Origin: Gloeophyllum trabeum ATCC 11539
Lineage: Eukaryota; Basidiomycota; Agaricomycetes; Gloeophyllales; Gloeophyllaceae
NCBI RefSeq assembly: GCF_000344685.1
Contig: NW_006920427.1
Location: 62,001-126,000 of the forward strand
Length of the DNA: 64,000 nucleotides
Direction of reading: 5' to 3'
Shown: positions 13,290 to 24,907 of the stretch, piece by piece
Layout of the letters: every line of letters begins with the position of its first letter
Position numbering within the stretch: position 1 is the stretch's first letter
Notes under the pieces: model-generated
What the model saw: the letters and a program-made list of their open reading frames with translations, nothing else
What the model was told of the DNA's origin: nothing
Database searches by the model: none
Position numbers and translations under genes: made by a program

Positions 13290-16200
13290 ATGGAAGGCTC
13301 AACATTGCCAGCATCGCGCGAAATGGACGTCTCGCAGGTAGCCGAACAACGTTCGCAAGGCTCCGCCGTCGGGGACGCAAATTCTGAGCATGATCCATCT
13401 CATGTGGCAGCTGCTTCGACTCATGTCGATATCCACCATTTCGACCCTGCTGGTGTAGACGAGTTGCAGCGAACTCTCTCCCGCCTGTCACAAGATACTC
13501 ATCGCCGACGCCCGTCGAGCGATTATTCGGGCGTTACGTTAACTAACATGGCGGATGGGCCTTTTGATTTCGAGAAAATCCTTCGTCATGTTATCAAGAA
13601 GTAAGTCTATCCTCCTGTGGCCTAATCTTACGATACTGAGTTCTGGATGCTAGGCGAGAAGAAACAGAACTGAAGGGCAGGGAGCTCGGGGTTATGTTCA
13701 AAGACCTGACAGTGAAGGGTCTGGGAGCATCCGTCTCATATCAGTCGACCCTTGGCTCTGTGCTTAATCCTCTCAACGTACTCGACACGCTCCAGAGGCT
13801 TCGTCATCCTCCCGTGCGCAACATCCTTAGCGGCTTCGAAGGCGTGGTATGTCCCGGTGAAATGCTACGTATGTCACATTCAGCCGTTTCGTCTCGAGTG
13901 CCTGCTAATGCTCGCCGATCTAGTGGTCCTTGGCCGGCCAGGCTCCGGTTGCTCCACTTTCTTGAAAACCCTCGCAAATCAGCGAGACGAGTACTACGCA
14001 GTCGAAGGGGAAGTGCACTATGACTCTTTCTCGCCCGAGGACATCAAGAGACATTATCGCGGCGACGTACGATACTGCCCGGAAGACGATATACACTTCC
14101 CGACGCTTACCGTCGAGGAGACGTTAGCTTTTGCCTCGAAGACGAGGACGCCTAGAAGTCGCCTCGGAGGAATGACCCGCGACGAGTATACACATGCCTT
14201 TGTCGAGGTGCTGCTAACTGTCTTTGGTCTACGGCATGCCCGCAAGACACTAGTGGGTGACGCGAGTATACGCGGCGTCAGCGGTGGCGAGAAGAAACGA
14301 GTATCGATTGCAGAAGCTCTCGCCACGAGAAGCTTACTGTGCGCATGGGATAAGTGAGATTGATTCCTAGCGTTTGTCTGGTTCTTGTACTAACATGCTA
14401 TCGTAGCTCTACACGTGGTTTGGACTCTTCTACAGCTCTTGAGTTCGGCCGTGCCTTGCGCATAGCCACCGATATTGCTCATTTGACGACTATCGTTTCT
14501 ATCTACCAAGCTGGAGAGTCCTTGTACCAGCTCTTCGATAAAGTCTGCGTCATTTACGAGGGGCGTATGGTGTATTTCGGACCTGCCAGTCAGGCTCGCC
14601 AGTATTTTATCGACATGGGTTATGAGCCTGCTCATAGGCAGACAACAGCGGATTTCCTCGTTGCAGGTAATCATCCTCGCTCCATCGCAGAGTATAGGAT
14701 TTTACTGACTGGGATCCAGTGACCGATCCTCAAGGACGGACTGTACGGACCGACATTTCCACACCCGTTCCCCGCACTGCAGCCGAGTTCGCAGAATACT
14801 ACAAGTCGAGCACAATAGGTCGCGACAACGCCCATGATATCGAGTACTACCGCTCCAAGTTTGTCGTTAATCCAGAGCGAGCGGAGGCGTACAGGACTAG
14901 TGCACATGCCGAGCGAGCACGTCATGTGCAGGAGAAGAGCCCGTACATTATATCGATTCCTATGCAAACTCGTGCGGTTATGCTGCGGCGGGTCCAAATC
15001 CTGAAGGGGAATATCGGGGCACAAGTGATACAGATCGCGTGAGCCCCGTCATCGCTCCTATGTGCTATCCGCGCTCAAAGTTTTTGTAGATCGTACATTA
15101 TCAAAGCCATTATCATCGGCACCGTATTCCTGAAGATCCCGGAGTCAACATCTGCTTTCTTTTCCCGTGGCGGTATCCTCTTTTTGTATGGCGTTTTATT
15201 TGCTGGCGCCGCCATAACTGGAGCTGACTACTTGCATCCCTATTTTAGTGCGATGTTATTCGCTGCAATCAACTCGTTATCGGAAATCCCGGCCCTGTTC
15301 ACTCAGCGCCCCATTGTTCTTCGTCATCACAAGGCAGCGATGTATCACCCTTACATCGAAGCGCTGGCTTTGACACTGGTTGATATCCCCATCACGTTCG
15401 TTACCTTACTCGTTTTCTGCATGATCCTCTATCTCCTGGTCGGTCTTCAGAAGAGCGCCGGTCAATTCTTGTCAGTCATTTCCATGCCATCCATGCGTAT
15501 CCCACTCACAATGTCGCTGCAGCACGTTCTTTGTCTTTGTATTCATGATGACGGTAACGATGAAATCTTGGTTCCGAGCGCTCGCAGCTGCCTTCAAGGA
15601 TCCGGCTCCTGCCCAAGCTGTTGCAGGGCTGGTATTGATGATAACCACTCTTTACACTGGATACACTGTTCCCAAGCGCGATATGATCGGTGCCCTTAGG
15701 TGGATCACTTACATTGACGTACGTTCTTCGTTCCTTTGATGTCCGGTTTTTCACACTGTTGATATCTTTCATGTGCAGCCTCTGCGATACGGGTACGAAG
15801 GTATCCTGACGAATGAGTTCCGTACCGTGAGCGGCACTTGTGCTTCACTGGTACCACAGGGACCAGGATACGAAGGAGTCTCATTGGCCAACCAAGTCTG
15901 CACAACTGTTGGATCACTTCCGGGACAGGCGATGGTAGACGGCTCTCGTTATGTAGCTCTCTCTTACGGTTATTATTTCCATAACACATGGCGTGTAAGT
16001 GTCACTCATCATCTCATGAGCTGTATTTAACGTCCATCACAGAACTTTGGCATCGTCTGCGCTTTTGCGGTCGGGTTCATCCTGATTCTTCTGTTCATGA
16101 CCGAGATAAACACGGCTTCAGCAGCTGACGCGGCAGTCACGCTCTTTGGGCGTGGGTCTAAGGCTATGCAGCGTAATGCAGACGACAGTGACGAAGAAAA

Positions 16201-18778
16201 AGCATCGCATACGCTATCCGGAGCCGCCGAGAAGAGGGAGCAAAACGATGACGGCCAAGATGTACTACATCGGGACTTCAGTATGACCAACGTCTTCTCT
16301 TGGCAAGGCATCGAATATACTGTTCCACTGTCTGGTGGTCAGCGACGGCTACTGGACAATGTATCTGGCTATGTAGCTCCGGGAAGGTTGACCGCCTTGA
16401 TGGGTGAATCCGGAGCGGGGAAGGTATGGCACCTCCAGTTATGTGTTGATCACGCAATCGCTGATGCCATGGTCGTTATAGACTACTCTCTTGAACGTGC
16501 TAGCCCAGAGGACGACCGTCGGAGTCGTTCGAGGGGAGCGATACGTGAATGGCCAAGCTCTTCCTGCTGATTTCCAGGCACAAACGTCAGTATATTTCTT
16601 GCCTTCTCATATGTTAGCCCTGGCATATATTCAAGCATTCGCATCTAGCGGTTACTGCCAGCAGATGGACACTCACCTGGAGACGGCGACCGTGCGTGAG
16701 GCGTTGCAATTCTCGGCCAGCTTGCGCCAGCCTCAGCATGTCCCACGTGCGGAAAAGGAAGCATGGTGAGTTCAGTTGGTGCTGTAGCTTCCGCGTGTGG
16801 GTTGATTCAACCTATGATGACCTCTAGGGTCGAGCAGTGTCTGAAGATGTGCGGCCTCTTGGCCTATGCCGATGCAGTCATTGGCACTCTCTCGGTTGAA
16901 CACCGCAAGAGGACGACCATCGCTGTCGAACTTGCTGCTAAGGTTCGCGCGCGTAATCACCTCCTGCTACCATGCGTCTAATAGTGTTACATGCCTAGCC
17001 GAAGCTACTGCTCTTCCTCGATGAACCGACTTCTGGCTTAGACTCCCAGAGTGCTTGGGCGATCGTCATGTTCCTTCGCAAACTGGCAGATAATGGACAG
17101 GCTATTCTATGCACGTGAGTCACGTAGAATATGTAACTGCACGAGTAGAAATTGATCCGTCCTCCCTCGTATCAGGATACATCAGCCCTCCGCCGAACTC
17201 TTCCAGGTCTTCGATAGGCTCCTGCTTCTCCGTAAAGGTGGCCAGACCGTATACTTTGGAGACCTGGGAAAGAATGCCTCCACTCTTATCACGTACTTCC
17301 AAACTCATGGAGGCCGTCAATGTCTGCCTGACGAGAATCCGTATGTCCATCTCCCATGAATTGTTGCTCATGCTGACCCCAGTGCAGTGCGGAGTATATG
17401 CTTGATGTCATCGGTGCTGGAGCCACTGCGACAAGTGAATTGGACTGGCATGACATCTGGAAGCACTCCAAGGAAGCGGAAGAGGTGCAGAAGGAACTGG
17501 AAGAGATTCACGCCGAGGGCAGGAAACGACCTGCAGTGCAGGCGGAGCTTCGTTCCCAATTTTCAACGTCCTGGATACACCAGATGCTGCAGCTTACCCG
17601 GCGTGACCTTCAAACACATTGGCGCAGTCCCACGTATATCATGGCGAAGGTGCTCCTCAACATCGTCGCAGGTCTCTTCATAGGCTTCACTTTCTTCAAA
17701 TCCAAGAACACTCTACAAGGCACGCAAGATAAGCTCTTCGTGAGTCTTGGTCTCGGTTGTGCCTCATTTACGTTCCTCTGACTGCTTTCTAGGCCGTGTA
17801 TATGTCCCTCGTCATGCCAGTTGCACTTTCGCAGCAGCTGCAGGTACCATTCATACACATGCGGAATATTTACGAAGTGCGCGAGCGCCCTAGCCGCATG
17901 TATAGCTGGTCGGCTCTCTTGACCTCTCAGATCCTGGCCGAGATTCCGTGGAATATCATCGGATCCTCCCTTTTCTTCCTCTGCTGGTATTGGACTGTGG
18001 GGTTCCCCAGCGACAGAGCTGGGTACACCTATCTGATGCTGGGGGTTGTCTTCCCGCTCTATTACACCACCATCGGCCAGGCTGTCGCAGCCATGTCTGC
18101 CAATACACAGATAGCCGCTCTTATTTTCGGGTTCCTGTTCTCATTTGTTCTTATTTTGTGAGTACATTCCTGGTGTCTTCCGGATTCGGACTCATCGTGC
18201 CATGATAGCAATGGTGTCCTGCAACCATATCGTCAACTGGGATGGTGGAGGTGGATGTACCGCCTTTCGCCATTCACATACCTTATTGAGGGTCTTTTGG
18301 GACAAGGTCAGGCATCTACTTGACTTCTGTTAGACTAGACACTAACGTGCGGAATCACGACAGCGCTGGGAGAAACCTCTATCGCTTGCAGTGACGTGGA
18401 ATACGTGACCTTGACGCCCCCCTCCGGTCTTACATGCGGGGACTACATGCGTCCCTTCATATCTTACGCCGGCGGATATCTTGTGGATGCGAACGCCACC
18501 AGCAATTGTCAATTCTGCTCGTCCCGCACAGCTGACCAATTACTGGGCAATTTCTTCAACATCGAGTATGCTCATCGATGGAGGAATTTCGGCTTGCTCC
18601 TCGCGTACATTGCTTTCAACGTGAGTGCTCTCCATGATCCGAGAGGCAGCGCTGGCTAATGATTGGCTTCCTTCGCTAGACTGCTGCTATATACTTCTTC
18701 ACCTACATATTCCGTATACGCTCCGGGAATGTCTTGGGTGTTCTTCGAACACGTCTTTCCAAGGCCTCATCGAGCTAA
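13290..18778 (+). CDS. Pleiotropic drug resistance ABC transporter, ABCG full-size (copy 1)
   Basis: Twenty exons, all phases consistent, give 1,477 residues in the (NBD-TMD)2 layout of plasma-membrane PDR pumps. NBD1 has the PDR-specific Walker [10 protein letters not shown] (Cys for Lys), signature [11 protein letters not shown] and a degenerate Walker B ([12 protein letters not shown]). TMD1 follows, with a PEST-like [10 protein letters not shown] stretch and AALSS-type helices. NBD2 has canonical GESGAGKTT and [13 protein letters not shown] but a degenerate signature [13 protein letters not shown]2 and a short basic tail ([11 protein letters not shown]) end the protein. This motif asymmetry is typical of fungal Pdr5/Cdr1 relatives, which export hydrophobic xenobiotics using ATP. 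A close paralogue lies on the other strand at 54415-59746. One intron (15186-15248) within TMD1 is stop-free and could be missed by gene callers. Confidence 0.96.
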
Positions 18779-19229
18779 TTCTCCATAATATCCATCGCTC
18801 CTTCTGTCATAGAGAACATAGAGAACATACAGTATAGAGGTAGAATGCAAGTAGAATTTACGTAATGTTTCTTTAGACGATAGTAGATACTCGCATAGTT
18901 TTCAGTATATAGCAACTTCAAGGAGCGCCGCGAACTTTGAAGCCTCTAGACCCTTTTCTTCGCTATTGCGCATACCTGAATCCCTGCTCGAGATATATCT
19001 GTGAATACTTCCATTATACCACGATTGACTGTCGCACTCGAGTCCTTCTATGCATCATATTGTCATATTCTAAGCGCACAGCCGGTACCCATTCGCAGAG
19101 GTAGTGGTGTTCCCAATAAGGCACATGTCAGGAATTCCACGTCCGCCTCACGTTCCGCGTACGCGTCTTCACGCCACATCGCTACCTGTGCTTTATCTAG
19201 TGTCCTCCGTCACGTCTAACTCACTCAAC
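18779..19229. other. Short intergenic spacer
   Basis: This holds the 3' end of the PDR transporter transcript and the promoter of the CSN1 gene. No coding signal was seen. Confidence 0.5.
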
Positions 19230-21105
19230 ATGGACGTGGAAATGCTGGATGCGACCGAACAAGCCCCCAGTTCCTCGAAAGCGAAGAAGGCGCCGACACC
19301 CATCGTCCCTGTCGATGAGAACCATCCGTTTGACCTCGAAACCTATATTGCCAGTTACGAAGGCGTGTATCTTCCGTTGCAGCGCAACCGCCCGTCAACT
19401 AAGTATTCGGGATACCACCTGCAGGCCGTGTAGTGGTAGACCGGCTGGTCCATATCATTACCCTTGCACCATCGATAGCGCCCCAGGCTTTGCAGCTTGC
19501 TGTGCGCCACATACAGACCCTACGAGACCCAACGTTGTATCCAGTTGCAGTGGCTGCATATGATGTCGGTTATCTCTTGATACTACTTTCCGGACTAACT
19601 CAAATGTTATTGAAGCAAGCAGCATCCCTCTCCCCTGGCCAGCTGCCCAGCGCGAGCGAGGTTGCTACTATCAACCAGAAATGGGTCGACGAGACAAGCG
19701 CGAAGAACCAGAGCGAACGAATGAAGCTGGAGGTGGAGCTGAAGACGTACACGAACAACATGATCAAGGAGAGCATCCGAGTGAGTGGCCGGCTACTTTC
19801 TGTATCCCTGTGCCTGTATCAAATCCCAGCCAGATGGCCCACCGTGACTTGGGCGAGTTCTACAGGAGTGTAGGCGAGTATGGTACTGCCCTTCGGCATT
19901 TCACCAAATCGCGCGAGTTCTGCACGACAAACCAGCACATCTTAGAGATGTGTTTGTCTGTTCTGGAGGTGAGCGTATGACCGCTTACTATAGCAAACGG
20001 CTTTTTATCTGACTGCGACGAAGCTCCTTATCGAACAACGCAACTACTCTCATGTTCCTACATACATCTTCAAAGCAGAGGCAGCCTTAGATCAAGCTGC
20101 GGCCGGCGGGGAGAATCCCAAAGGAGCAGTCGGTACGAAGTCAAAAGCAACGGCCGAGCGAGAGAAATACCAGACGAAGCTCGACTTTGCGCTTGCGTTG
20201 AGCCAGCTGGGGCAGGGGATGTACGAAAAGGCTGCACACACTTTCTTGAAGCTTGGTCTGCCAGGCAAATTGGGTGATTGGTCGGGCAAGCTCGTGGCGT
20301 CGGGCGATATTGCTGTTTACGGGACCCTTTGCGCCCTTGCAAGCATGTCCCGCAGCGCTATCAAGTCGCGCGTACTCGAGAACGAAACGTTTTCGGTGTA
20401 TATTGAGCAGGAGCCGTACGTGAGGGATATCGTGGATGCATACATGAGCAACCGCTTCAAGGCCGTGCTCGACTTGCTTGAGAAATATTCAGTGAGCACA
20501 ATTTTTGTATAGCCCGTATGTGCTTGTCGTGCTAATCCTGGTGTTGCCGCCAGACTCGTCACTATCTAGACCTATACCTCTCTTCACATGTACACGACTT
20601 AACGAACCTCATCCGCAACCGCGCGATCGTGTTGTACTTCCAGCCCTTCTCATCGATCAAGCTGGAGCGGATGAGCTCCGTTTTCGGGTGGACGGTGGAA
20701 GAGGTGGAGAGGCAGGTCGTGGCGCTCATACAGAGTGGGGATATCCAAGCTCGGGTGGACTCTCAGCACAAGGTGAGGTTCTGTTAATGGACTTGTGCTG
20801 GGGCGCGAGTGAGCTGATCTATTCGGTTTGCAGATCTTGAAGGCGAAGCAGGTGGATCCGAGAGCGCAGCTATACGCCAAGGCGCTCAAGGCGGGTAGCG
20901 AGATGCAGAGTGCCAACCGAAAGTTGCTCCTACGCATGCGACTGTGAGTACTTGGTTCTGTCTAGGACTACGCAATTGCTGAATGATGCCCCCTTCCAGT
21001 CAGCAAGCGGACCTGATCGTGAAACAGCCCAAGAATCAAAAGCAGGATTCCGCGGCCATGGCTTCTGCGTCGCAGATGTCGGATTATATTCAGATCGGCG
21101 ACTGA
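19230..21105 (+). CDS. CSN1: COP9 signalosome complex subunit 1 (GPS1/CSN1), PCI domain
   Basis: Eight exons (19230-19362, 19425-19564, 19616-19780, 19834-19968, 20024-20491, 20554-20772, 20834-20943, 21000-21105) join in phase to 491 residues. The N-terminus has [13 protein letters not shown]...VDRLVHI, the CSN1 signature region. Next come the helical repeats ([40 protein letters not shown]) and a C-terminal PCI/winged-helix part ([36 protein letters not shown]). The complex removes NEDD8 from cullins and so tunes ubiquitin ligases. CSN1 was preferred over proteasomal Rpn7 because of the N-terminal motif and the LQQADLIVK...SDYIQIGD tail. Intron 1 starts with GC instead of GT; intron 2 is 51 bases without a stop. 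Confidence 0.93.
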
Positions 21106-21217
21106 GCGGTACCAATTGGAAGGGTGTAATTGTATCATTGAGTTCTTCAATCATTGATATACCGGATAGGCCTTTCATTGAATTCTATATAATGAACGGA
21201 GAGAGCTCGACACCACA

Positions 21218-21289
21218 GGGCACTTGGCACAGTGGTAGCGCGCACGCTTCGCATGCGTGAGGTCGTGGGTTCGACTCCCACAGTGTCCA
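21218..21289 (+). tRNA. tRNA-Ala(CGC): tRNA-Ala, anticodon CGC, no intron
   Basis: The sequence folds as a full cloverleaf: acceptor stem GGGCACT with AGTGTCC, D-arm TGGCACAGTGG (also the A box), anticodon stem CACGC/GCGTG with loop TTCGCAT, and T-arm GTGGG-TTCGACT-CCCAC (B box). The third acceptor pair is G-U, the alanine identity element, which independently supports the anticodon reading. The discriminator base is A at 21289. The 3' CCA is not encoded, as expected in a eukaryote. Confidence 0.95.
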
Positions 21290-21308
21290 TATATAGCTGG
21301 TCATGGGC

Positions 21309-21315
21309 TTTTTTT
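21309..21315 (+). terminator. RNA polymerase III terminator of the tRNA
   Basis: A run of seven T begins 20 bases after the tRNA 3' end, the standard Pol III stop signal on this strand. Confidence 0.8.
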
Positions 21316-21557
21316 GAACAATGTCACCGATAAACCTTACAGTAATTGCTATCTGTTATGGCATGACACGACCAGTACTATGTAGTGCGCCCGCCTAAGT
21401 ACTTGAGGGTCTGGCGGTTACGCGGTGTTGTATGCACTCTGCATATCATAGGTGTAGCTGATACAGGTGAAAACTCATGTAGGCGTGCATACTATGGCAT
21501 GGAATATGTAGGTAAAAGCAAAGCGACGGAGACCCCAACGAACTACCCCTCCCACAT

Positions 21558-22208
21558 TTACTCGACGACCACCGTTTGAAGGCCCTACATGAACATTATA
21601 ACCAAGGCACGGAGAACGACATGTCAAGCACATACCTTGAATGATGCTACTGGGACATGGCTGGCGTATGTGTAAAGCTTCTCCTTCGCGTTCTCGTCGT
21701 CATTCCGTTTCCCTATACGTCCCAAACCGTCAGCACACTTCCATAGCACCGCTCCTCCCGACTTTATTTCCTCCTCCGCCCAAGCCATCCAAGAGAGAGA
21801 GACCACTCACGCTCGAGCTTCACCCGGATCCGATGCGGCACGTTCTTAATCCCCTGCTCCCACAGCGCCTGGTTGAGCTTGGGGTCGATGCGGACGTCGG
21901 ACGTGCCCATCGTCTTTTGCGCGAACTCAATAACGGACTTGACGGCGCGCGGCGCCCGCTTTTTGAAGCCCATGCCGAAGACGCGCTTGTGCAGGTGGAT
22001 GGTGTACTCCCGGGTCACGACATCCTGGAGGGCGGAGCGAGTCTTGCCGCCGGTCTATGCAGTTACGAGATGCGTTCAGCCATCGCGGACATACGTCCCG
22101 AGAGAAGGGGAAACGCGCACCTTTTTCTTCTGGGTGTTTCGGGGGGCCTGCGCGGGCGAAACGGTCAGTATGCTGCTCGCGCTGTCGGCAGCGGCGGCGA
22201 CGTACCAT
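21558..22208 (-). CDS. RPL31: 60S ribosomal protein eL31
   Basis: Five coding exons (22208-22206, 22147-22121, 22054-21811, 21712-21636, 21584-21558) join in phase to 125 residues, close to yeast and animal eL31. Landmarks are [45 protein letters not shown], a basic RKRNDD stretch and the conserved end GLQTVVVE. It is a protein of the large ribosomal subunit near the exit tunnel. The start codon ATG is the only coding triplet in exon 1; the intron begins directly after it and the next exon reads APRNTQKKK. The gene is head-to-head with eL34. Confidence 0.95.
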
Positions 22209-22894
22209 GTCTTGAGGATGTCGGGGTCGGTGAGATCAATGAAAGTGTCCGGTGCGCCTGCAGCCACCCAATGCCAAAGCGGGACAAACAAGATAGAGTT
22301 TGCCAGGCTTATTGGAACTGTACAGACGTGCGGCAGTTGCCGACACTCCGTCCCAATATGGCCGCTGTGGCGGCTGCCGTATGTCGGGATTTCGGGAATT
22401 TAGAGGCATTTAGCAAGTATCAAGCACCCGCATAGTATCTCTGTGTAGTTTATAAACCCCTCCTCCACTGTGAGTATAGCAATCGCTAGATGTACGCCCA
22501 GTTCACTCGTCTGACTGAAGCCTGGGAAACGCCGGTAGTCCTGCCCAGTTTACCCAGCCACAATTCCCACCTTGCTCCAAGACGGAATACTCACTTGGTA
22601 TCGGCGCCGGCCTCGACAAACCTCAAGAACAAGGTGCGTACGCTCGGCCGTTCGACAGTGGCGACGATGCTGACGGTCTGTGTGATTCTTACAGGTCTCT
22701 CCCTTAATGTGAGTTTTCCGAGTTCTGTTTACTGGGTGCTTTTGGAGGCGAGGCGGATCGTGGCGGAGGGAAGCAATACAAGACCGCTGCTATGCTCGTG
22801 GAACGTTGGGAGACTCAGAAGCAGTCTTCGCGCTGTGTGGGACGGTATTCACATGAGAACTTTGGCTGATCGCTGTTCTGTCTATGCAGTCGCA
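22209..22894. promoter_or_regulatory. Shared divergent region between eL31 and eL34
   Basis: The two start codons are 686 bases apart on opposite strands. Part of this is leader: a GTGAGT-type donor near 22708 and TCTATGCAG near 22889 suggest a 5'-UTR intron in eL34. TTTATAAA at 22449-22456 is a palindrome and could serve either direction. Co-regulation of the two large-subunit genes is inferred. Confidence 0.6.
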
Positions 22895-23360
22895 ATGGCC
22901 CAACGAGTGACCCTCCGCAAGCGCACTCCCTACAACACCACCTCCAACCGCCGACGCGTGGTCAAGACCCCCGGTGGCAAGCTCGTCTACCACCACATCG
23001 GCAAGCTCGCGTCCGCGCCCAAGTGCGGTGACTGCGGGGTTGCTCTGCCCGGTGTACGTCCACAGAACATCCCAGGCGATTGATCGAAGCTGACGCGATG
23101 TTGCGCCTAGATCCCCGCCCTCCGACCCCGCCAGTACGCTACTATTTCCAAGCGTCAAAAGACTGTCAACCGGGCATACGGCGGCTCAAGATGCGGTGAC
23201 TGCGTCAAGCAGCGGTACGCATGCCTTTCCCTTCCCCTCACCGTCCCATCCTCATCTTACCCGCCTGAACTCCAGCATTCTGCGCGCGTTCTTGGTCGAG
23301 GAGGCCAAGATCGTCAAGCGGGTGATCAAGACGCAGCAGCAGGCCGCCAAGAGGAAGTAA
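22895..23360 (+). CDS. RPL34: 60S ribosomal protein eL34
   Basis: Three exons (22895-23053, 23111-23214, 23276-23360) give 115 residues, the normal eL34 size. Conserved blocks are AQRVTLRKRTPYNTTSNRR, the paired-cysteine segment APKCGDCGVALPG, IPALRPRQYATISKR, RAYGGSRCGDCV and ILRAFLVEEAKIVKRV. The four cysteines form the CXXC pairs that bind zinc in several eL34 proteins. The ATG at 22895 is fixed by homology of the first residues and sits just after a likely leader-intron acceptor. Confidence 0.96.
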
Positions 23361-24276
23361 ACGCCCACCCGCCTCTGCTTCCTGTCCAGTCCCGGTGTGG
23401 GATACGCTTTCGGGCTCGTTTCGTCATTGCTATCATTACATATCACGTTCCGTTATGGCGACTACTATGCGACCATGTATTCTGAGGCAAAAATGCGACT
23501 GATGAGGTCGGTCTTCATGCTCCGTTTGCCTGCGCGCGTCCGGGTCGGTGCAAGCTTGTGTGCCCTTTGACTGGAATGCGAAGAAACGCGGCGTTGGTGC
23601 ATTCCGTCGGCTCTTAGACTCTGAGTTTCTCCTCGGTATGTGTTGGACGCGGTGATATCACGGCGCTTCGTCCATGGATTGTGGGATACGATTGTATTGA
23701 AGCCCTTGATCATCTCTGTTCCCTCTCCCCAGGTCGGCTGCGCCCACATACGTCCATGCTACTCACTCCAGGGTGCAACAGTATCATGATATGATGTGCA
23801 TGATGTTCAAGTTCTGCTGAAGATATCGATGTCTTGTTCATCATAGCTATGATTTACACCGTCTTGCCTGCTGCAGAGTTGAACCTTCGTGTCGGAACAC
23901 TGCTGTTGTACAGCCTCTGCAGATGGATGTTCCGTGGTTACATGTACAGTTGAAGCTCTCTGCGGCGTCGGCTTATACATGGACTGAAAGACGCCGGTAT
24001 TTATTGTACTTGCAGTGCTGTTTGACATCACTTGTCAACATTGATATTCGATGTCGATCCTGACGTATGAAGGGCGCTCATCGAAGCTGCGCCTCACGGC
24101 TACCAAACAGCAAGCAAGGCAATGCATCCCAAACCTGAATACTAATATGTACTAAACAAGAGTGCGAATAAAATAAATTTACACTTCGTGCAGCAAGGGC
24201 GCGGCAGGAGAGCGGAACGGAACCAGCCAACGTCCCCCAATCCCCTACGAGAGAGAGAAACCGCTCGATGCTCTCG
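23361..24276. other. Convergent intergenic region
   Basis: This lies between the 3' ends of eL34 and the CFEM gene. Short minus-strand frames at 23.46-24.03 kb lack domains and are probably chance. Confidence 0.5.
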
Positions 24277-24907
24277 TTACAGAGCGAGGGCAGCGAGACC
24301 GACGGCGGCGAGGCCGGCGACCATGTTGGCACCGTTCGCGCGGGCACCGTTGGCTGACGTTTGCGAAGGGCTGTGAACCAGATCAGTCTATACCTGACAA
24401 GTCGGAATGCAAAGCACGTACGCAGCCGAGCTCGTCGAGGAGCCCGAAGCAGAGCCCGTGCTGGACGGGGAGGTAGCGCTGCCCGAGGGCGCGGTCGCGG
24501 ACGCCGACGATGCCGTCAGGGTGACGCCCTGTTCGAGAATTGAATCAGACAGCCCCCCGGAGATCGCGGAGGACGCCCACAACTCACAACGGCGGCGCAC
24601 AGCTGTTGCGCGGCGGACTCGGCGGCGGCGAGGTCGCTGCCCTGGCAGGTCGACTCGATGCACGACGTGGTGCTGCTGATGAACGCCTGGCTCTTGCACA
24701 GGCAGGTGTCGTCCGTGCCGCAGTTGCCCGTGTCGGCGTTGGCGAGGCAGGTCTGTGCGCACGCTGCGAGAAGCGTCAGGTGTCTGCTCAGAGGCTACGG
24801 TGCACGGGGTACCCACTGGGCAGCGACTGGCGGCGGAAGACGGAGACGTGCGAGGCGGACACGGCCGTGAGGGCAGAGAGGGCGACAAAGGCGAGCGTGA
24901 AGCGCAT
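24277..24907 (-). CDS. CFEM-domain secreted protein with GPI anchor
   Basis: Four exons (24907-24817, 24763-24588, 24528-24422, 24370-24277) join in phase to 155 residues. Residues 1-18 are a cleavable signal peptide (MRFTLAFVALSALTAVSA). A CFEM domain follows with eight cysteines in the family spacing: CAQTC, NC, DDTCLC, then single cysteines in TTSC, STC and QLC. A Ser/Thr/Ala-rich linker leads to a hydrophobic tail (MVAGLAAVGLAALAL) after NGAN, a typical GPI-attachment signal. CFEM proteins sit in the fungal wall or membrane; some bind haem or act at host or surface interfaces. The haem-ligand Asp candidate lies in GTDDTC. The role here is unknown. Confidence 0.9.

Noticed and set aside
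19230..21105. Proteasome lid subunit Rpn7 as identity for this PCI protein
   Set aside because: The N-terminal [13 protein letters not shown] motif and the C-terminal tail fit COP9 subunit 1 better.
21218..21289. tRNA-derived SINE element
   Set aside because: The cloverleaf is complete, carries the alanine G-U pair and has its own T-run terminator; no repeated body follows.
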